DNA from: JBHPHI01 sp042569595
GTDB lineage: Bacteria > Patescibacteriota > Microgenomatia > UBA1400 > 2-01-FULL-45-11
Direction of reading: 5' to 3'
DNA length: 26,926 nt
Assembly (NCBI GenBank): GCA_042569595.1
Contig: JBHPHI010000015.1
Coordinates: 1-26,926, forward strand
In this document: positions 13,348 through 22,670 of the stretch, in pieces
Layout: every line of letters begins with the position of its first letter
Numbering within the stretch: position 1 is the first letter of the stretch
The notes under the pieces: generated by a model
Databases searched by the model: none
The model's input: the letters and a program-made list of their open reading frames with translations, nothing else
What the model was told of the DNA's origin: nothing
Program-made: the position numbers and the translations under genes

Positions 13348-14577
13348 ATGAGCAAAAATTTAACTAAAAAAACAATCAAAGCTAGCTCTTGGCTATTTAG
13401 TCATACAGCTATAGCAAGAGCTGGGGGTTTACTAAAAACTGCAATAATCGCCAGGATTCTTACCCCTACTCAGTTTGGAGTTTTTGGAATAGCCTCTCTC
13501 TCCTTGGGCCTTTTAGAGACATTTTCTGAAACCAGCATAGATCAGGCACTTATTCAGAAAAAAGATTTAAGTGAAAAAGACCTCACTACTGCTTGGTACA
13601 TATCAATACTAAGAGGTTTTGCCATCAGCCTAATCTTATTTCTGTCGGCTCCCTTGATATCAAGCTTTTTTAAAGACGATTCAGCGAGTATGTATATAAA
13701 AGCAATTGCCCTTGCTCCTCTGATCAGAAATTTTGCCAATCCCAAAATTTCTTTACTAAGAAGAAAGCTAAAATTTAAAAAAGAATTCATCATGCGGACC
13801 ATTACTACATTTGTGGAGGTGAGTGTTGGGGTAATTGTCTCAATATACACAAAAAGTCCGTGGGGTCTTGTTGCCTCAATTGTGTCAGGAGCAATTTCGG
13901 ACGTAATTATAAGTTTTATCATTATTTCTCCACCCAAAATATCTTTGCCCGATAAGAGAAGTGGAAAAGAACTAGTGTCATTTAGTAGTTGGTTGTGGGC
14001 TTCTAGCATAATAGAATATTTGGTTTCTCAAGGTGATGACATATTAGTAGGAAAAATTTTAGGAGTCAGACAGCTTGGATTTTATCAAAATGCCTTCAAA
14101 ATAGCCTCACTGCCTGCTACTCAGGTTACAAACATAGCGTCTCAGGTTGTTTACCCTGCTTTCAGCAGTATTCAAGACAACAAAGAGAGGTTGAAAAGAG
14201 CTTTCAAAAAATCGTTCATCACCACTTCAGGATTAGCCTTATTAGCTTCAGCCGCAATAATTCTTTTTGCAAAACCTTTAACTCTGATAATTTTGGGAGA
14301 GCAATGGATAGAAATAGTTCCTGCCTTAAAGATTCTAACCGTTTATGGAGCCATTAGGTCTGTTGCATCAGTTGCGGGTCCAATAATAAAGGCTTTGGGC
14401 AAACCAAAAATTATTACAAATTTTGCTCTAATTAGAATGTTTGTGTTGGCGGCATTTATTTATCCTCTTACTAAAAGATATGGAATCGAGGGCACGTCAT
14501 GGGCGGTACTTATTTCAACTATTCTTCCACAGCCATATTTAATATTTAAAGTAAAAAAACTTTTAAATGAAAAATAG
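13348..14577 (+). CDS. Polysaccharide flippase (Wzx/MOP superfamily)
   Basis: Polytopic membrane protein of 409 aa that moves undecaprenyl-linked oligosaccharide across the membrane. Its start, SKNLTKKTIKASSWLF, and the RILTPTQFGVFGIASL segment are typical of the polysaccharide_synt family, followed by about 12-14 hydrophobic helices. The frame is open back to 13267, which would add 27 residues overlapping the GT2 gene; I prefer 13348 because of the extended -10 at 13326-13334. It overlaps the next gene by 11 nt. Together with the Wzy-like protein at the operon end it points to a Wzx/Wzy-type assembly route. Confidence 0.9.
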   Translation: MSKNLTKKTIKASSWLFSHTAIARAGGLLKTAIIARILTPTQFGVFGIASLSLGLLETFSETSIDQALIQKKDLSEKDLTTAWYISILRGFAISLILFLSAPLISSFFKDDSASMYIKAIALAPLIRNFANPKISLLRRKLKFKKEFIMRTITTFVEVSVGVIVSIYTKSPWGLVASIVSGAISDVIISFIIISPPKISLPDKRSGKELVSFSSWLWASSIIEYLVSQGDDILVGKILGVRQLGFYQNAFKIASLPATQVTNIASQVVYPAFSSIQDNKERLKRAFKKSFITTSGLALLASAAIILFAKPLTLIILGEQWIEIVPALKILTVYGAIRSVASVAGPIIKALGKPKIITNFALIRMFVLAAFIYPLTKRYGIEGTSWAVLISTILPQPYLIFKVKKLLNEK

Positions 14578-15712
14578 TGTTGCACATTTCACTTTTGATT
14601 TTTTAAGACTATCCGAATCTTGGATATACAACCAAATTATTCATCAAAAAATGTTCAGCTCAGTAGTTTTATGTCGAAACAGATACAACGAAAAAGAATT
14701 TCCCATCAAGCCAGCACATGAATATCCAAAATGGGGAAATGACAAAAAACAAACACTACACAAAAAATTCTCATCCCTTTCTCAGAGACTTACAAACAAA
14801 GCCTTCCCTCATGAGGAAAATTATTACATTGATAAGATAAACATCTCAAACGCAAAAATTATTCACGCTCATTACGGTCCCTCCGGAGTTTTTGCGTCAA
14901 AGATAAAAGAAAAAACTGGCAAGCCACTTGTAGTTACTTTTTATGGGTCAGATATTTTTAAACTAACAAAACAAAAATATTGGCAAAGCAAGTACAAAAA
15001 ACTATTTAAAGTTGCAGATGCATTCATCGTAAGAAGTAAACGAATGCAGAAAAAATTAAATCAACTAGGCTGTGTTAATGAAAAAATTCACATAATAAAT
15101 CTGGGTGTCGACACAAAAGAAATAAAATACAAAAAAAGAGCAATTTCAAAGCCCTCTTCATTTTTAATAGCTTCTCGGCTAGAACCTATAAAAGGAGTAA
15201 TTTTTGCAATTAAAGGCTTTGAAAAAGCTCAAAAAACACACAGAGATATACAGCTTACGATTTTTGGAGAAGGCTCTGAAAAACAGAAAATTATAAATTA
15301 CATTCAAAAACAAAAAATAAAAAATATTTCTTTGAAAAGCTTTATTTCTCCATCAAAACTTATCAAGGAATCATACAATTACGATATTTTTCTACACACA
15401 TCCATTAGTCAAAAAGGAGTTGAGGAAGCAAATCCTTTGGCAATCATTGAAAGAATGGCTTCTGGGATGCCAATAATCGCCACAAAGCATGGGGGGATTT
15501 CAGAAAGTGTTTATGATGGGAAAAACGGTTTTCTGGTAGATGAGAATGACAACAACCTTTTATTAGAAAAAATTATTGAGCTAATAGAAGATAGAGAAAA
15601 AAGAATTCAATTTGGAGTAACTAGTCGAAAAATAGTTGAAAAAAAATTCAACATCAGCAAAAAAACGTCTTCAAGAGAAGCTTTATACCAATCATTAATG
15701 ACAAAAAAATGA
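14567..15712 (+). CDS. Glycosyltransferase family 4 (colanic acid WcaL/AmsK-like)
   Basis: A 381-residue GT-B enzyme. The N-terminal domain has RLSESWIYNQI, reminiscent of the SETFI motif of WcaL-type enzymes, and IIHAHYGPSGVFA. A linker leads to the C-terminal domain with FLIASRLEPIKGV and LTIFGEGSEKQK. The E-x7-E motif is intact in EEANPLAIIERMASG. It uses an activated sugar nucleotide donor, and donor and acceptor are not predictable. The gene starts 11 nt inside the flippase gene and ends in an ATGA overlap with the next. Confidence 0.9.
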   Translation: MKNSVAHFTFDFLRLSESWIYNQIIHQKMFSSVVLCRNRYNEKEFPIKPAHEYPKWGNDKKQTLHKKFSSLSQRLTNKAFPHEENYYIDKINISNAKIIHAHYGPSGVFASKIKEKTGKPLVVTFYGSDIFKLTKQKYWQSKYKKLFKVADAFIVRSKRMQKKLNQLGCVNEKIHIINLGVDTKEIKYKKRAISKPSSFLIASRLEPIKGVIFAIKGFEKAQKTHRDIQLTIFGEGSEKQKIINYIQKQKIKNISLKSFISPSKLIKESYNYDIFLHTSISQKGVEEANPLAIIERMASGMPIIATKHGGISESVYDGKNGFLVDENDNNLLLEKIIELIEDREKRIQFGVTSRKIVEKKFNISKKTSSREALYQSLMTKK

Positions 15713-16350
15713 TTTTACTTTTTAAAAAACTAAAACACTTGTTAATGGGTCCTAAATTTCCTGGATCCAAATCTTATTGGGAGAGTAGGTACACAGAAGG
15801 AGGAAGCTCTGGTCCAGGCTCAGAAGGAAGACTTGCAAAATACAAAGCAAAAACTATAAATTCACTTACAAAAAAATACGGCATTTCTTCTGTAATTGAA
15901 TTTGGTTGTGGAGATGGAAATCAGCTAAAGCAACTTGATTATAAAAAATATATTGGACTCGATGTTTCAGAAACAGCAATAAAAAAATGTAAAGAAATTT
16001 TCAAAGGAGATGAAAGCAAGAGATTTTTATTAATAGAAAACAACTTAACTCTTCCAAAAACTGATGCAGTTTTATCGCTAGATGTAATTTTCCACTTAGT
16101 GGAAGACGAAGTGTACCGAAAATACATGAAAGACTTATTTTCTCAGGACTCCGAATACGTCATCATTTACTCTAGCAACTCAAGTGAGAGAGCAAAAGCA
16201 AAACACGTAAAACACAGAGAGTTTTCAAAATATGTAAAAAAACATTTTTCAAACTTTAATTTAATTGAAGTAATAGAAAACAGGTATAAATACGAAGCAG
16301 ATGAGGTATATGAATCTTTTGCAGATTTTTATATATATCAAAAAAAATGA
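15709..16350 (+). CDS. Class I SAM-dependent methyltransferase of surface-glycan type
   Basis: A 213-residue methyltransferase. The start region GSKSYWESRYTEGGSSGPGS (residues 19-38) and motif I IEFGCGDGNQL (63-73) are the hallmark of a group commonly found in O-antigen and capsule clusters. GLDVSETAI carries the acidic ribose-binding residue. It is translated through the ATGA overlap on both sides. It is probably a sugar O-methyltransferase or a chain-terminating methyltransferase, inferred from context. Confidence 0.87.
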   Translation: MILLFKKLKHLLMGPKFPGSKSYWESRYTEGGSSGPGSEGRLAKYKAKTINSLTKKYGISSVIEFGCGDGNQLKQLDYKKYIGLDVSETAIKKCKEIFKGDESKRFLLIENNLTLPKTDAVLSLDVIFHLVEDEVYRKYMKDLFSQDSEYVIIYSSNSSERAKAKHVKHREFSKYVKKHFSNFNLIEVIENRYKYEADEVYESFADFYIYQKK

Positions 16351-17408
16351 AAATACTGATTCTTACAAAAGTACCAGCTGAGTATGAAAAGTACAGAAGA
16401 AAATCTCAAGATATTCCTACATTTCAAGCTCAATATTTTTGGAAAAAAACACTAAAGGAAATGGGGCACAGCGTAAAAATTATTAGGTATTCTGATCCCG
16501 TTTTTTTCTCAATAAAATTCTCAAAGAAAGTTGAACAATTGCTGAGCAACACCTCTCCAGGATTATGGCAAAAATTTAGATTGTTCAAGAACAAATTTTA
16601 TTACCTATTTCCACAAAATCATGTAAGAACCGAGAAGATAGCCAGACAAGTTAAAGAAGATGAATTTGATCTAATCATTATTAGTGGTGGGTGTTCTGAG
16701 TTAATTCCAAATATTTTTAAAGATTTTGATAATAAAGTTTTATTGCTTCATGGAGAAGATCCAAATACTTCCGCAACACAATTTGAAAAAGACTCACTTC
16801 CATATATATATGGCGCAATAACTAACGATAAGTTTCATGCTGAAAATTGGGAAAAACTAGGTGCAAAGAAAGCCTTAGCAATTCCTTACACTGGCATAGA
16901 TTCCAATACTCACAAAGACTTTGGCGAAAAAAGAGACATAGATCTAATCTTTGTCGGTAGTTTGTTTGAAGAAAGACAGAAGCAGTTGCTAAAGCTTATA
17001 GAATTCAGTCCGCATATTTACGGGTATGTTCCAAAGTCAACAAATCTCCACCCTAAACTTAAAAAACACTACAAGGGTGAGGCTTGGGGGGATAAAGTCG
17101 TTTCTATATATAATCAAGCAAAAATCGCTATAAATTTTGTTCCTAGTCACATGCGCTCCGGGGGAAACACTAGAACATTTAGAATTCCAGCCTGTGGCGC
17201 TCTACAACTAACCAATAAATGTCCTAAGGAGTGGTTTGAAAACGGAAAAGAGGTGGTAGTATTCAAAAATACAAACGACTTACGTAACAAAATAAAAAAA
17301 CTGTTATCTAGTCCTAAAAAGGTAGAAAAAATTTCAAAAAGTGGATATAAGAAGGCTCACAGTAGTCACAATTACAAAAAAAGATTTTCAAAAATACTCT
17401 CAATATGA
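16347..17408 (+). CDS. CgeB-like glycosyltransferase
   Basis: A 353-residue GT-B protein of the CgeB/Glyco_trans_1_2 type. The N-terminal domain begins MKILILTKVPAEYEKYRRK. The C-terminal domain has DIDLIFVGSLFEERQKQL and the signature SGGNTRTFRIPACGALQLT. In this family the E-x7-E motif is replaced by the R-x-FEIPACG segment. CgeB-like proteins occur in glycan clusters, flagellin glycosylation loci and spore coats. It is coupled by ATGA overlaps with both neighbours. Acceptor unknown. Confidence 0.83.
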   Translation: MKILILTKVPAEYEKYRRKSQDIPTFQAQYFWKKTLKEMGHSVKIIRYSDPVFFSIKFSKKVEQLLSNTSPGLWQKFRLFKNKFYYLFPQNHVRTEKIARQVKEDEFDLIIISGGCSELIPNIFKDFDNKVLLLHGEDPNTSATQFEKDSLPYIYGAITNDKFHAENWEKLGAKKALAIPYTGIDSNTHKDFGEKRDIDLIFVGSLFEERQKQLLKLIEFSPHIYGYVPKSTNLHPKLKKHYKGEAWGDKVVSIYNQAKIAINFVPSHMRSGGNTRTFRIPACGALQLTNKCPKEWFENGKEVVVFKNTNDLRNKIKKLLSSPKKVEKISKSGYKKAHSSHNYKKRFSKILSI

Positions 17409-18508
17409 AGAATAAACCAAAAATACTAATAATTCAGCAATCGCCAGACTGGGGTGGAGCAGAGGAGTGGATTGCAAGTCTAGTAAGGCTCTGGAGTGAC
17501 AAAGTAAACATAGTTACATATACAAACTTGAGAAAGTTGTCTAGAAGTTTTAAAAAATCAGGAGCCAAAACAGAAAGCATTCACATTACGTTAGACATAA
17601 TAGGAAATATTCGAGGACTTATAAAATCAATTATTAGACTTCCGAGAGCATACGTTTTTTATAAAAAAATGTTACTAAAAGAAAAAGCAGACATAGTCTT
17701 GATGAGTGGATTTTCTGAAAAGATGCTAGTTACTTTTTTACTGAGAAAATCAAAAACAAAGGTTGTTTGGTTTGAGTATGGTCCGTTAAAAGAGGTATTC
17801 AAAAAAAACTTATATTTACCAAAATACCTATATAACAACCTTTCTCACATTCCAAAAAAAACTTTTACTATTTCAAACAACACCAAACAAAGCTTGATAA
17901 AAGAAACAAAAATCCCAGCAAAAAATATAAGAATGATTTATCCAGGAGTGAATATTCCTAAAAAAATATATTGGAAAAACGGAAATGTCGTTGGAATTCT
18001 CTCAAGGATTTCTAAGGAAAAGGGGCAAGATGTTTTAATAAAAGCATTCAAGTCCGTGACTAAGGAAATACCTCAAGCAAAACTATCAATAGCAGGAAAA
18101 GGTCCCGGGGAAGAAAAATTAAAAAATTTAGTAAAAAGCCTTAAGTTAGAAAAAAACGTTAAATTCCAAGGATTTGTAAAAGACAAAAACAAGTTTTACC
18201 AGCAATGTAGTATTTTTGTATTTCCTACAGTTTGGGATTTAGAAGGATTCGGCTTAGTTGCGGCAGAGTCTTTAAGTCATGGCATACCCACTATTGGATT
18301 CGATAGCGGCCCTGTCTCAGAAATCATTGATGAAACTGTTGGTCAACTAATCCCCCCAAGTCAAAAAAACTTAGAAAAAGCTATAATTAAAATGCTTAAA
18401 AGCTCAAATAAAGCAAAAAGCGTAGAAGCAATTAAAAAAGCCAAGGAAAATTTCAATGAAAAAATCCAAGCAAAAAAAATCCTCGAACAAATCACATCTG
18501 TTATCTAA
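17405..18508 (+). CDS. Glycosyltransferase family 4
   Basis: A 367-residue GT-B enzyme. KILIIQQSPDWGGAEEWIA at the N-terminus carries the GGAE loop. The second domain has VGILSRISKEKGQDVLIKA, LSIAGKGPGEEKL and VKFQGFVKDKNKFYQ. The donor-site motif is complete in EGFGLVAAESLSHGIP, followed by GFDSGPVSEIID. It is a retaining transferase in the cytoplasm. It begins in an ATGA overlap, and the next gene begins 53 nt before its stop. Confidence 0.92.
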   Translation: MKNKPKILIIQQSPDWGGAEEWIASLVRLWSDKVNIVTYTNLRKLSRSFKKSGAKTESIHITLDIIGNIRGLIKSIIRLPRAYVFYKKMLLKEKADIVLMSGFSEKMLVTFLLRKSKTKVVWFEYGPLKEVFKKNLYLPKYLYNNLSHIPKKTFTISNNTKQSLIKETKIPAKNIRMIYPGVNIPKKIYWKNGNVVGILSRISKEKGQDVLIKAFKSVTKEIPQAKLSIAGKGPGEEKLKNLVKSLKLEKNVKFQGFVKDKNKFYQQCSIFVFPTVWDLEGFGLVAAESLSHGIPTIGFDSGPVSEIIDETVGQLIPPSQKNLEKAIIKMLKSSNKAKSVEAIKKAKENFNEKIQAKKILEQITSVI

Positions 18509-19964
18509 AGTCTTCTGTTCTCAAAAAATTATAGAACTGTACTTGTTTGTCGGAGTACTAGCTGTAGCTAGTTTTTTGAGGTTTTACAAACTTCCTCTTA
18601 ATATGCCTTTTATAGGAGATCAGGCAACTGAATTTTTTTCTGCCAAGGGTATGGCTGAAGGCAGTGAGATTCCAATACTTGGAATAAATAGTAGTATGCC
18701 AGAGTTCAGGCAGGGGCCTATTTATGTATGGCTTTTAGCAATTCTGTTTAGTATATTTGGTTATTCTCCAGAAATAACTTCATATTTTGCCGCAAGTGTT
18801 GGCATTATGGCTGTGGGAGCCCTGTATATATTCACGAGGAAGTTATTTGGAAGAAGGACCTCATTTATTGCTTCAGGACTATTGGCCACAAGCCCTTTAG
18901 CTGTGGCTCATTCGCAGTTTTCTTTTATCATAAATCCTATCCCCCTAGTATCTGTCGCGTATCTAGTTAGCCTCATAGAGTACACCAAAAGAAAAAAAAT
19001 GACCCTTTTGTGGCCTTCCATCATATTTGGATTACTGTTTCAATTTGAACTCGCTTCTGCGCCATTATTCCTGCTTTTACCAATTGCTTGGAAAATAAAA
19101 TCAAAAACAAAAACTTCAGACATGCTCAGCATGCTTAAAGGTCTAATCGTTGGCCTACTCCCTCAAATAGTATTTGATATAACAAACAATTTTTCTCAAC
19201 TAACAAAATTTATTGCTTGGGTAGGTTATAGGGTTATATCATTTTTTGGATACAAACAAGAGCACACTGTATCTGTAGAAAAACTTAAAAATACACTCAC
19301 AATATTTCAAACTTACTGGCAGAAGTTTATAAGCTGGGATAGTAGTTTGATTTTTGCTATTTTTATAGCAATTTTATTCTCAGGAGCAATAATTTGGGCA
19401 AAAAGAAAAACCAAATTCAAAAGCCCATCAGCCTTGGTGTGGGCGTGGTTGTTAATTCTCTCAGTTTCCTATTTTATACATGGAGGCCCATCAGAAGCAT
19501 ACTTCCCAGCGTTCTTTATACCTCTAGTCCTTGCATTTTCTTGGACCCTGGGACAGATCAGTCAAAGAGCGTCAAGAACAATCTCTATTGCTATGGTGGC
19601 GGGAATAATGGCTTTCAACACAATATTTCTAATAAATACAGACATAATTAGCAAATCAGTTAAAAGAAGCGAAAAAAGCTTGCCTACAGCTGTTTGGTTG
19701 CCAAGGTACAGTGAGCAAACTGAAGCTGTGTCATTAATTATAAACAACGTCGAAAGCCCAATTCACCTTCGAGCACTGGGTCCTGGGTCTGAATTTAGCT
19801 CTTATCTAGATAACTACAGGTATTTACTTGCTCTAGAGGAATATGAGTTTTCTCCAACAGGGGCTCCCGTGTGGGTGATTAGGGGAGAGGAAGCGGAAAA
19901 CCCACCATTTATCAACATGCGTTCATATAAATTAGATCATGTGACAATTAGCGTTCCTTTTTAA
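18456..19964 (+). CDS. GT-C membrane glycosyltransferase (PMT/ArnT-like)
   Basis: A 502-residue protein with about ten to twelve transmembrane helices. After a basic N-terminus (MKKSKQKKSSNK) and the first helix comes the first external loop, with FIGDQATEFFSAKGMAEG. Its aspartate is at the position of the catalytic acidic residue of GT39/GT83 enzymes, and FRQGPIYVWLLA follows. Such enzymes use polyprenyl-phosphate sugars on the outer face of the membrane. A soluble domain of about 90 residues forms the C-terminus. The start lies 53 nt inside the previous gene, unusually deep for this operon. No later ATG precedes the first helix, so I keep it with some doubt. Confidence 0.82.
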   Translation: MKKSKQKKSSNKSHLLSKVFCSQKIIELYLFVGVLAVASFLRFYKLPLNMPFIGDQATEFFSAKGMAEGSEIPILGINSSMPEFRQGPIYVWLLAILFSIFGYSPEITSYFAASVGIMAVGALYIFTRKLFGRRTSFIASGLLATSPLAVAHSQFSFIINPIPLVSVAYLVSLIEYTKRKKMTLLWPSIIFGLLFQFELASAPLFLLLPIAWKIKSKTKTSDMLSMLKGLIVGLLPQIVFDITNNFSQLTKFIAWVGYRVISFFGYKQEHTVSVEKLKNTLTIFQTYWQKFISWDSSLIFAIFIAILFSGAIIWAKRKTKFKSPSALVWAWLLILSVSYFIHGGPSEAYFPAFFIPLVLAFSWTLGQISQRASRTISIAMVAGIMAFNTIFLINTDIISKSVKRSEKSLPTAVWLPRYSEQTEAVSLIINNVESPIHLRALGPGSEFSSYLDNYRYLLALEEYEFSPTGAPVWVIRGEEAENPPFINMRSYKLDHVTISVPF

Positions 19965-20692
19965 TGATTACTGGCTGTATTCTTACCAGAAACTGCCAAG
20001 AAGATCTCTTAAATCTCCTACCTTCAATTAGTTTTTTAGATGAGATCGTTATTGTTGATGATTATTCAACTGACAACACTAGAGAAATTGCCAAGTCGTT
20101 TAATGCAAGAATATACAAGAGAAAACTGGATAATAACTTTGCCAGCCAAAGAAACTACGCCCTAAGTAAAGCAAAAAAAGGGTGGATTTTCTTTATTGAT
20201 TCAGACGAAAGAGTAACGAGCAGTCTTGGCAATGAAATACAAAAAGCTGTAAAAGAGAATAAAAGTAATGGTTTCTATATAAAAAGAACGGACATATTTC
20301 TAGGAAAAAAATTAAAATTTGGCGAAACATCAAGGATTAAATTAGTTAGACTTGCAAAAAAAGGTTACGGGAAATGGAAAAGACCAGTGCATGAATACTG
20401 GGATGTAAAAACAAAAAAAACATTAAAAAACCCATTAATTCATCATTCTCATAAAAACATCTCTTCATTTGTTAACAAATTAAACGTATACACAAATATA
20501 GAGTCTAACTTAAGGAAAAAACAAGGCAAAAAAACTAATATTTTTGAGATAACTGTTTTTCCAATAGGTAAATTTATTCAAAATTATATTATAAAACTTG
20601 GATTTTTGGACGGTTTTCGCGGGTTTGTAATGGCTTCAATGATGTCAATTCATTCCTTTTTAGTTAGAGCGAAACTACAAACAAACAAATAA
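19964..20692 (+). CDS. Glycosyltransferase family 2 (WaaE/KdtX-like)
   Basis: A 242-residue GT-A enzyme. GCILTRNCQEDLLNLLPSI begins the fold, followed by IVDDYSTDNT. NFASQRNYALSKAKKGWIFF with IDSDERV as the DxD metal motif is the pattern of the WaaE/KdtX group of lipopolysaccharide-core beta-glucosyltransferases and related enzymes. RPVHEYWDV is a further match to that group. A hydrophobic/amphipathic C-terminal segment suggests membrane association. It overlaps both neighbours by one base (TAATG). Here it more likely acts on a lipid-linked glycan than on lipopolysaccharide. Confidence 0.9.
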   Translation: MITGCILTRNCQEDLLNLLPSISFLDEIVIVDDYSTDNTREIAKSFNARIYKRKLDNNFASQRNYALSKAKKGWIFFIDSDERVTSSLGNEIQKAVKENKSNGFYIKRTDIFLGKKLKFGETSRIKLVRLAKKGYGKWKRPVHEYWDVKTKKTLKNPLIHHSHKNISSFVNKLNVYTNIESNLRKKQGKKTNIFEITVFPIGKFIQNYIIKLGFLDGFRGFVMASMMSIHSFLVRAKLQTNK

Positions 20693-21843
20693 TGAAAAAA
20701 TCATTTCTAAGACTACTTATACTTTTATTTTTCGGGTCATTAGGTTTGGGTCAATTTTTAAGAATTCAATTAAACCCGAGTGTAGCTATTTATGGTCACG
20801 ATATTATTCTGGGTTTTATTTACTTACTTTTTTTTCTATCAGGACACAAAATAAAAATATCTTCAAAGCAAAAAAAACTAATAAAAGCTATAAAGCCATT
20901 TATATATATTTTAATATTTTCTCTTCTGATCAATATTCCGTCGCTAGGCAGTAAAATTCTAATCCCCAGCATGTATCTGGCAAGAGTCTTTTTTTATCTG
21001 GCAATATTTCCAATCACTGCATCGTTGATAAAAAGCAAGGACATAAAAACAAACTTAAATAAAATTCTATTATCAACAAATGCCTTTCTCGTTTTTGGGG
21101 GTCTTGTGCAGTATTTTATATTTCCCGATACACGATCTTTTAGATTGTTAGGATGGGACGATCATCTAAATAGGAGTATTGGCACTTTGTTAGATCCAAA
21201 TTTCTTTGGACTTATGCTGGTATTAGGGTTGGTGTTGCTTGTTAATTCAAAAATAAGATATAAAAAAATTCATATTTTCTTCACTTTTATTACCTTTCTA
21301 CTTACTTATTCAAGGGCTTCATATTTAAGTCTCTTGGCGGCAGGGGTAGTATTTGGGTTACAGAAGGGAAAAACCAAGCAAATCTTAATAGGTTCAATCT
21401 TGTTCATCTCCAGTTTGTTTTTATTGCCTCGTCCAGGAGGGGAGGGTGTTAGGCTCGAGAGAACAGCATCAATATTTCAAAGAATAGAAAGTCAGAGACA
21501 AGGAATAGATATTTTTCTCAAAAAACCATTGTTCGGAATAGGATTTAACTCGTACAAACTATACACACAAAACAAAAATAAATACGACTTTATACCCAAT
21601 CACCCCTCATCGCCAGACAATAGTTATTTGTTAATACTTGCAACTACAGGAATATTTGGGATTATGATATTTACCAAATTTTCTCTAGATTTAACAAATG
21701 AGCACAGTAAAAACAAACTTATACTTCCCTCACTCTTTGCTGTAGGAATCCATGCATTTTTCAACAACAGCATATTCTATCCTTGGGTATTAATATGGAT
21801 AGTCACACTCCTAGCTCAAGAATCTTCTAAAGGGAAAACCTAA
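20692..21843 (+). CDS. O-antigen polymerase/ligase-like membrane protein (Wzy_C family)
   Basis: A 383-residue polytopic protein with about eleven hydrophobic helices. The features that identify the family are LLDPNFFGLMLVLGL, the helix with FLLTYSRASYLSLLAAG, and a large external loop with GIGFNSYKLY and NHPSSPDNSYLLILATTG. The loop histidine is typical of Wzy/WaaL proteins. It would polymerise or transfer the glycan made by this operon on the outer membrane face. It is the last gene of the operon. Its end overlaps the convergent Ig-like gene by 17 nt and no terminator is visible. Confidence 0.87.
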   Translation: MKKSFLRLLILLFFGSLGLGQFLRIQLNPSVAIYGHDIILGFIYLLFFLSGHKIKISSKQKKLIKAIKPFIYILIFSLLINIPSLGSKILIPSMYLARVFFYLAIFPITASLIKSKDIKTNLNKILLSTNAFLVFGGLVQYFIFPDTRSFRLLGWDDHLNRSIGTLLDPNFFGLMLVLGLVLLVNSKIRYKKIHIFFTFITFLLTYSRASYLSLLAAGVVFGLQKGKTKQILIGSILFISSLFLLPRPGGEGVRLERTASIFQRIESQRQGIDIFLKKPLFGIGFNSYKLYTQNKNKYDFIPNHPSSPDNSYLLILATTGIFGIMIFTKFSLDLTNEHSKNKLILPSLFAVGIHAFFNNSIFYPWVLIWIVTLLAQESSKGKT

Positions 21844-22561
21844 CAGTTACAACTTTCTCTGTTTCATTTCCAGCATCATCTATTGCTCGAATAGATATCC
21901 TATTATCTCCTTCTTCAAGTTTGATTCTAGTAGAAAAAGATCCTTGGGAAGAAACAACTGCATAAAAATCATTCACTCTCACTTCAACATCCGGATCAGC
22001 AAAACCAGATATAGTTATTGTTCTCTCGCTATCACCGTAATATTCATCCCCATCAGAAGGAGAATTTATAGATAAGTCAGGAGCATCAGTATCATAGGAA
22101 ATCGTTACCCTGTTCGATTGGTCACTTTCATTTCCAGCAAAATCCGTAGCTACGGTATAAAAAGTGTTTTCATCATCATCTAGACGGATATCGACAAACT
22201 CAAAATCTCCATCATCGTCAGCGACAGTTTCTGATAACTCCGCTCCTAACCTATAAAGCTTTACAGAGGCTTCAGACTCAGTATATCCAGATAAATTCAG
22301 TCTAGCGCTAGTTGTGGCGCTGGGTAGCTGCTCTAGTCTTGGAGACACAGGTGGAATTGTGTCTTCTTGAGTAATTGGCTCAGAGCTTGATTTCAAATCA
22401 CCCAAAAACACAGCCATGTTTACAATTGCCGGAATTCCCCATCTAAAAATAGAATAAAGTATTACTAGGGTTAACCCAATCAACATCCAGGTTTGACGCA
22501 TCATGCGAGAACCTTCTTTGCGGGCAAGTCGTGATCTTTTCCTTTTTATTCTTCGTGCCAT
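21827..22561 (-). CDS. Membrane-anchored protein with two Ig-like domains
   Basis: A 244-residue type II membrane protein. A very basic N-terminus (MARRIKRKRSRLARKEGSR) precedes one transmembrane helix at about 25-52. The outer part contains a short linker and two beta-sandwich repeats (about 70-157 and 158-244) with shared motifs: YTVATDFAGNES in the first and RAIDDAGNETEKVV in the second, the D-x-AGNE pattern of bacterial Ig-like (Big/HYR) domains. It is probably a surface adhesion or wall-binding protein. It lies downstream of tRNA-Thr with its own extended -10 promoter and is convergent with the glycan operon. Confidence 0.83.
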   Translation of the reverse strand: MARRIKRKRSRLARKEGSRMMRQTWMLIGLTLVILYSIFRWGIPAIVNMAVFLGDLKSSSEPITQEDTIPPVSPRLEQLPSATTSARLNLSGYTESEASVKLYRLGAELSETVADDDGDFEFVDIRLDDDENTFYTVATDFAGNESDQSNRVTISYDTDAPDLSINSPSDGDEYYGDSERTITISGFADPDVEVRVNDFYAVVSSQGSFSTRIKLEEGDNRISIRAIDDAGNETEKVVTVRFSL

Positions 22562-22572
22562 TTTATACCTAT

Positions 22573-22581
22573 ACTATAGCA
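22573..22581 (-). promoter_or_regulatory. Extended -10 promoter of the Ig-like gene
   Basis: Minus-strand TGCTATAGT matches TGnTAnnnT. It ends 11 bases before the ATG at 22561, giving a leader of about 5 nt, and lies between the tRNA-Thr 3' end and the gene. Confidence 0.5.
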
Positions 22582-22591
22582 AATATTTTGA

Positions 22592-22664
22592 GCCTGCGGT
22601 GGGGATCGAACCCACGACCTGCGGTTTACGATACCGCCGCTCTAGCCAACTGAGCTACACAGGC
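22592..22664 (-). tRNA. tRNA-Thr (anticodon CGT)
   Basis: On the minus strand the acceptor stem is GCCTGTG/CGCAGGC, the D-arm GCTC/GAGC, the anticodon stem GCGGT/ACCGC with loop ATCGTAA, and the T-arm GTGGG-TTCGATC-CCCAC. Anticodon CGT reads ACG. The discriminator is U and CCA is not encoded. It follows tRNA-Gly by 7 bases and probably shares its transcript. Confidence 0.97.
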
Positions 22665-22670
22665 ATATGA

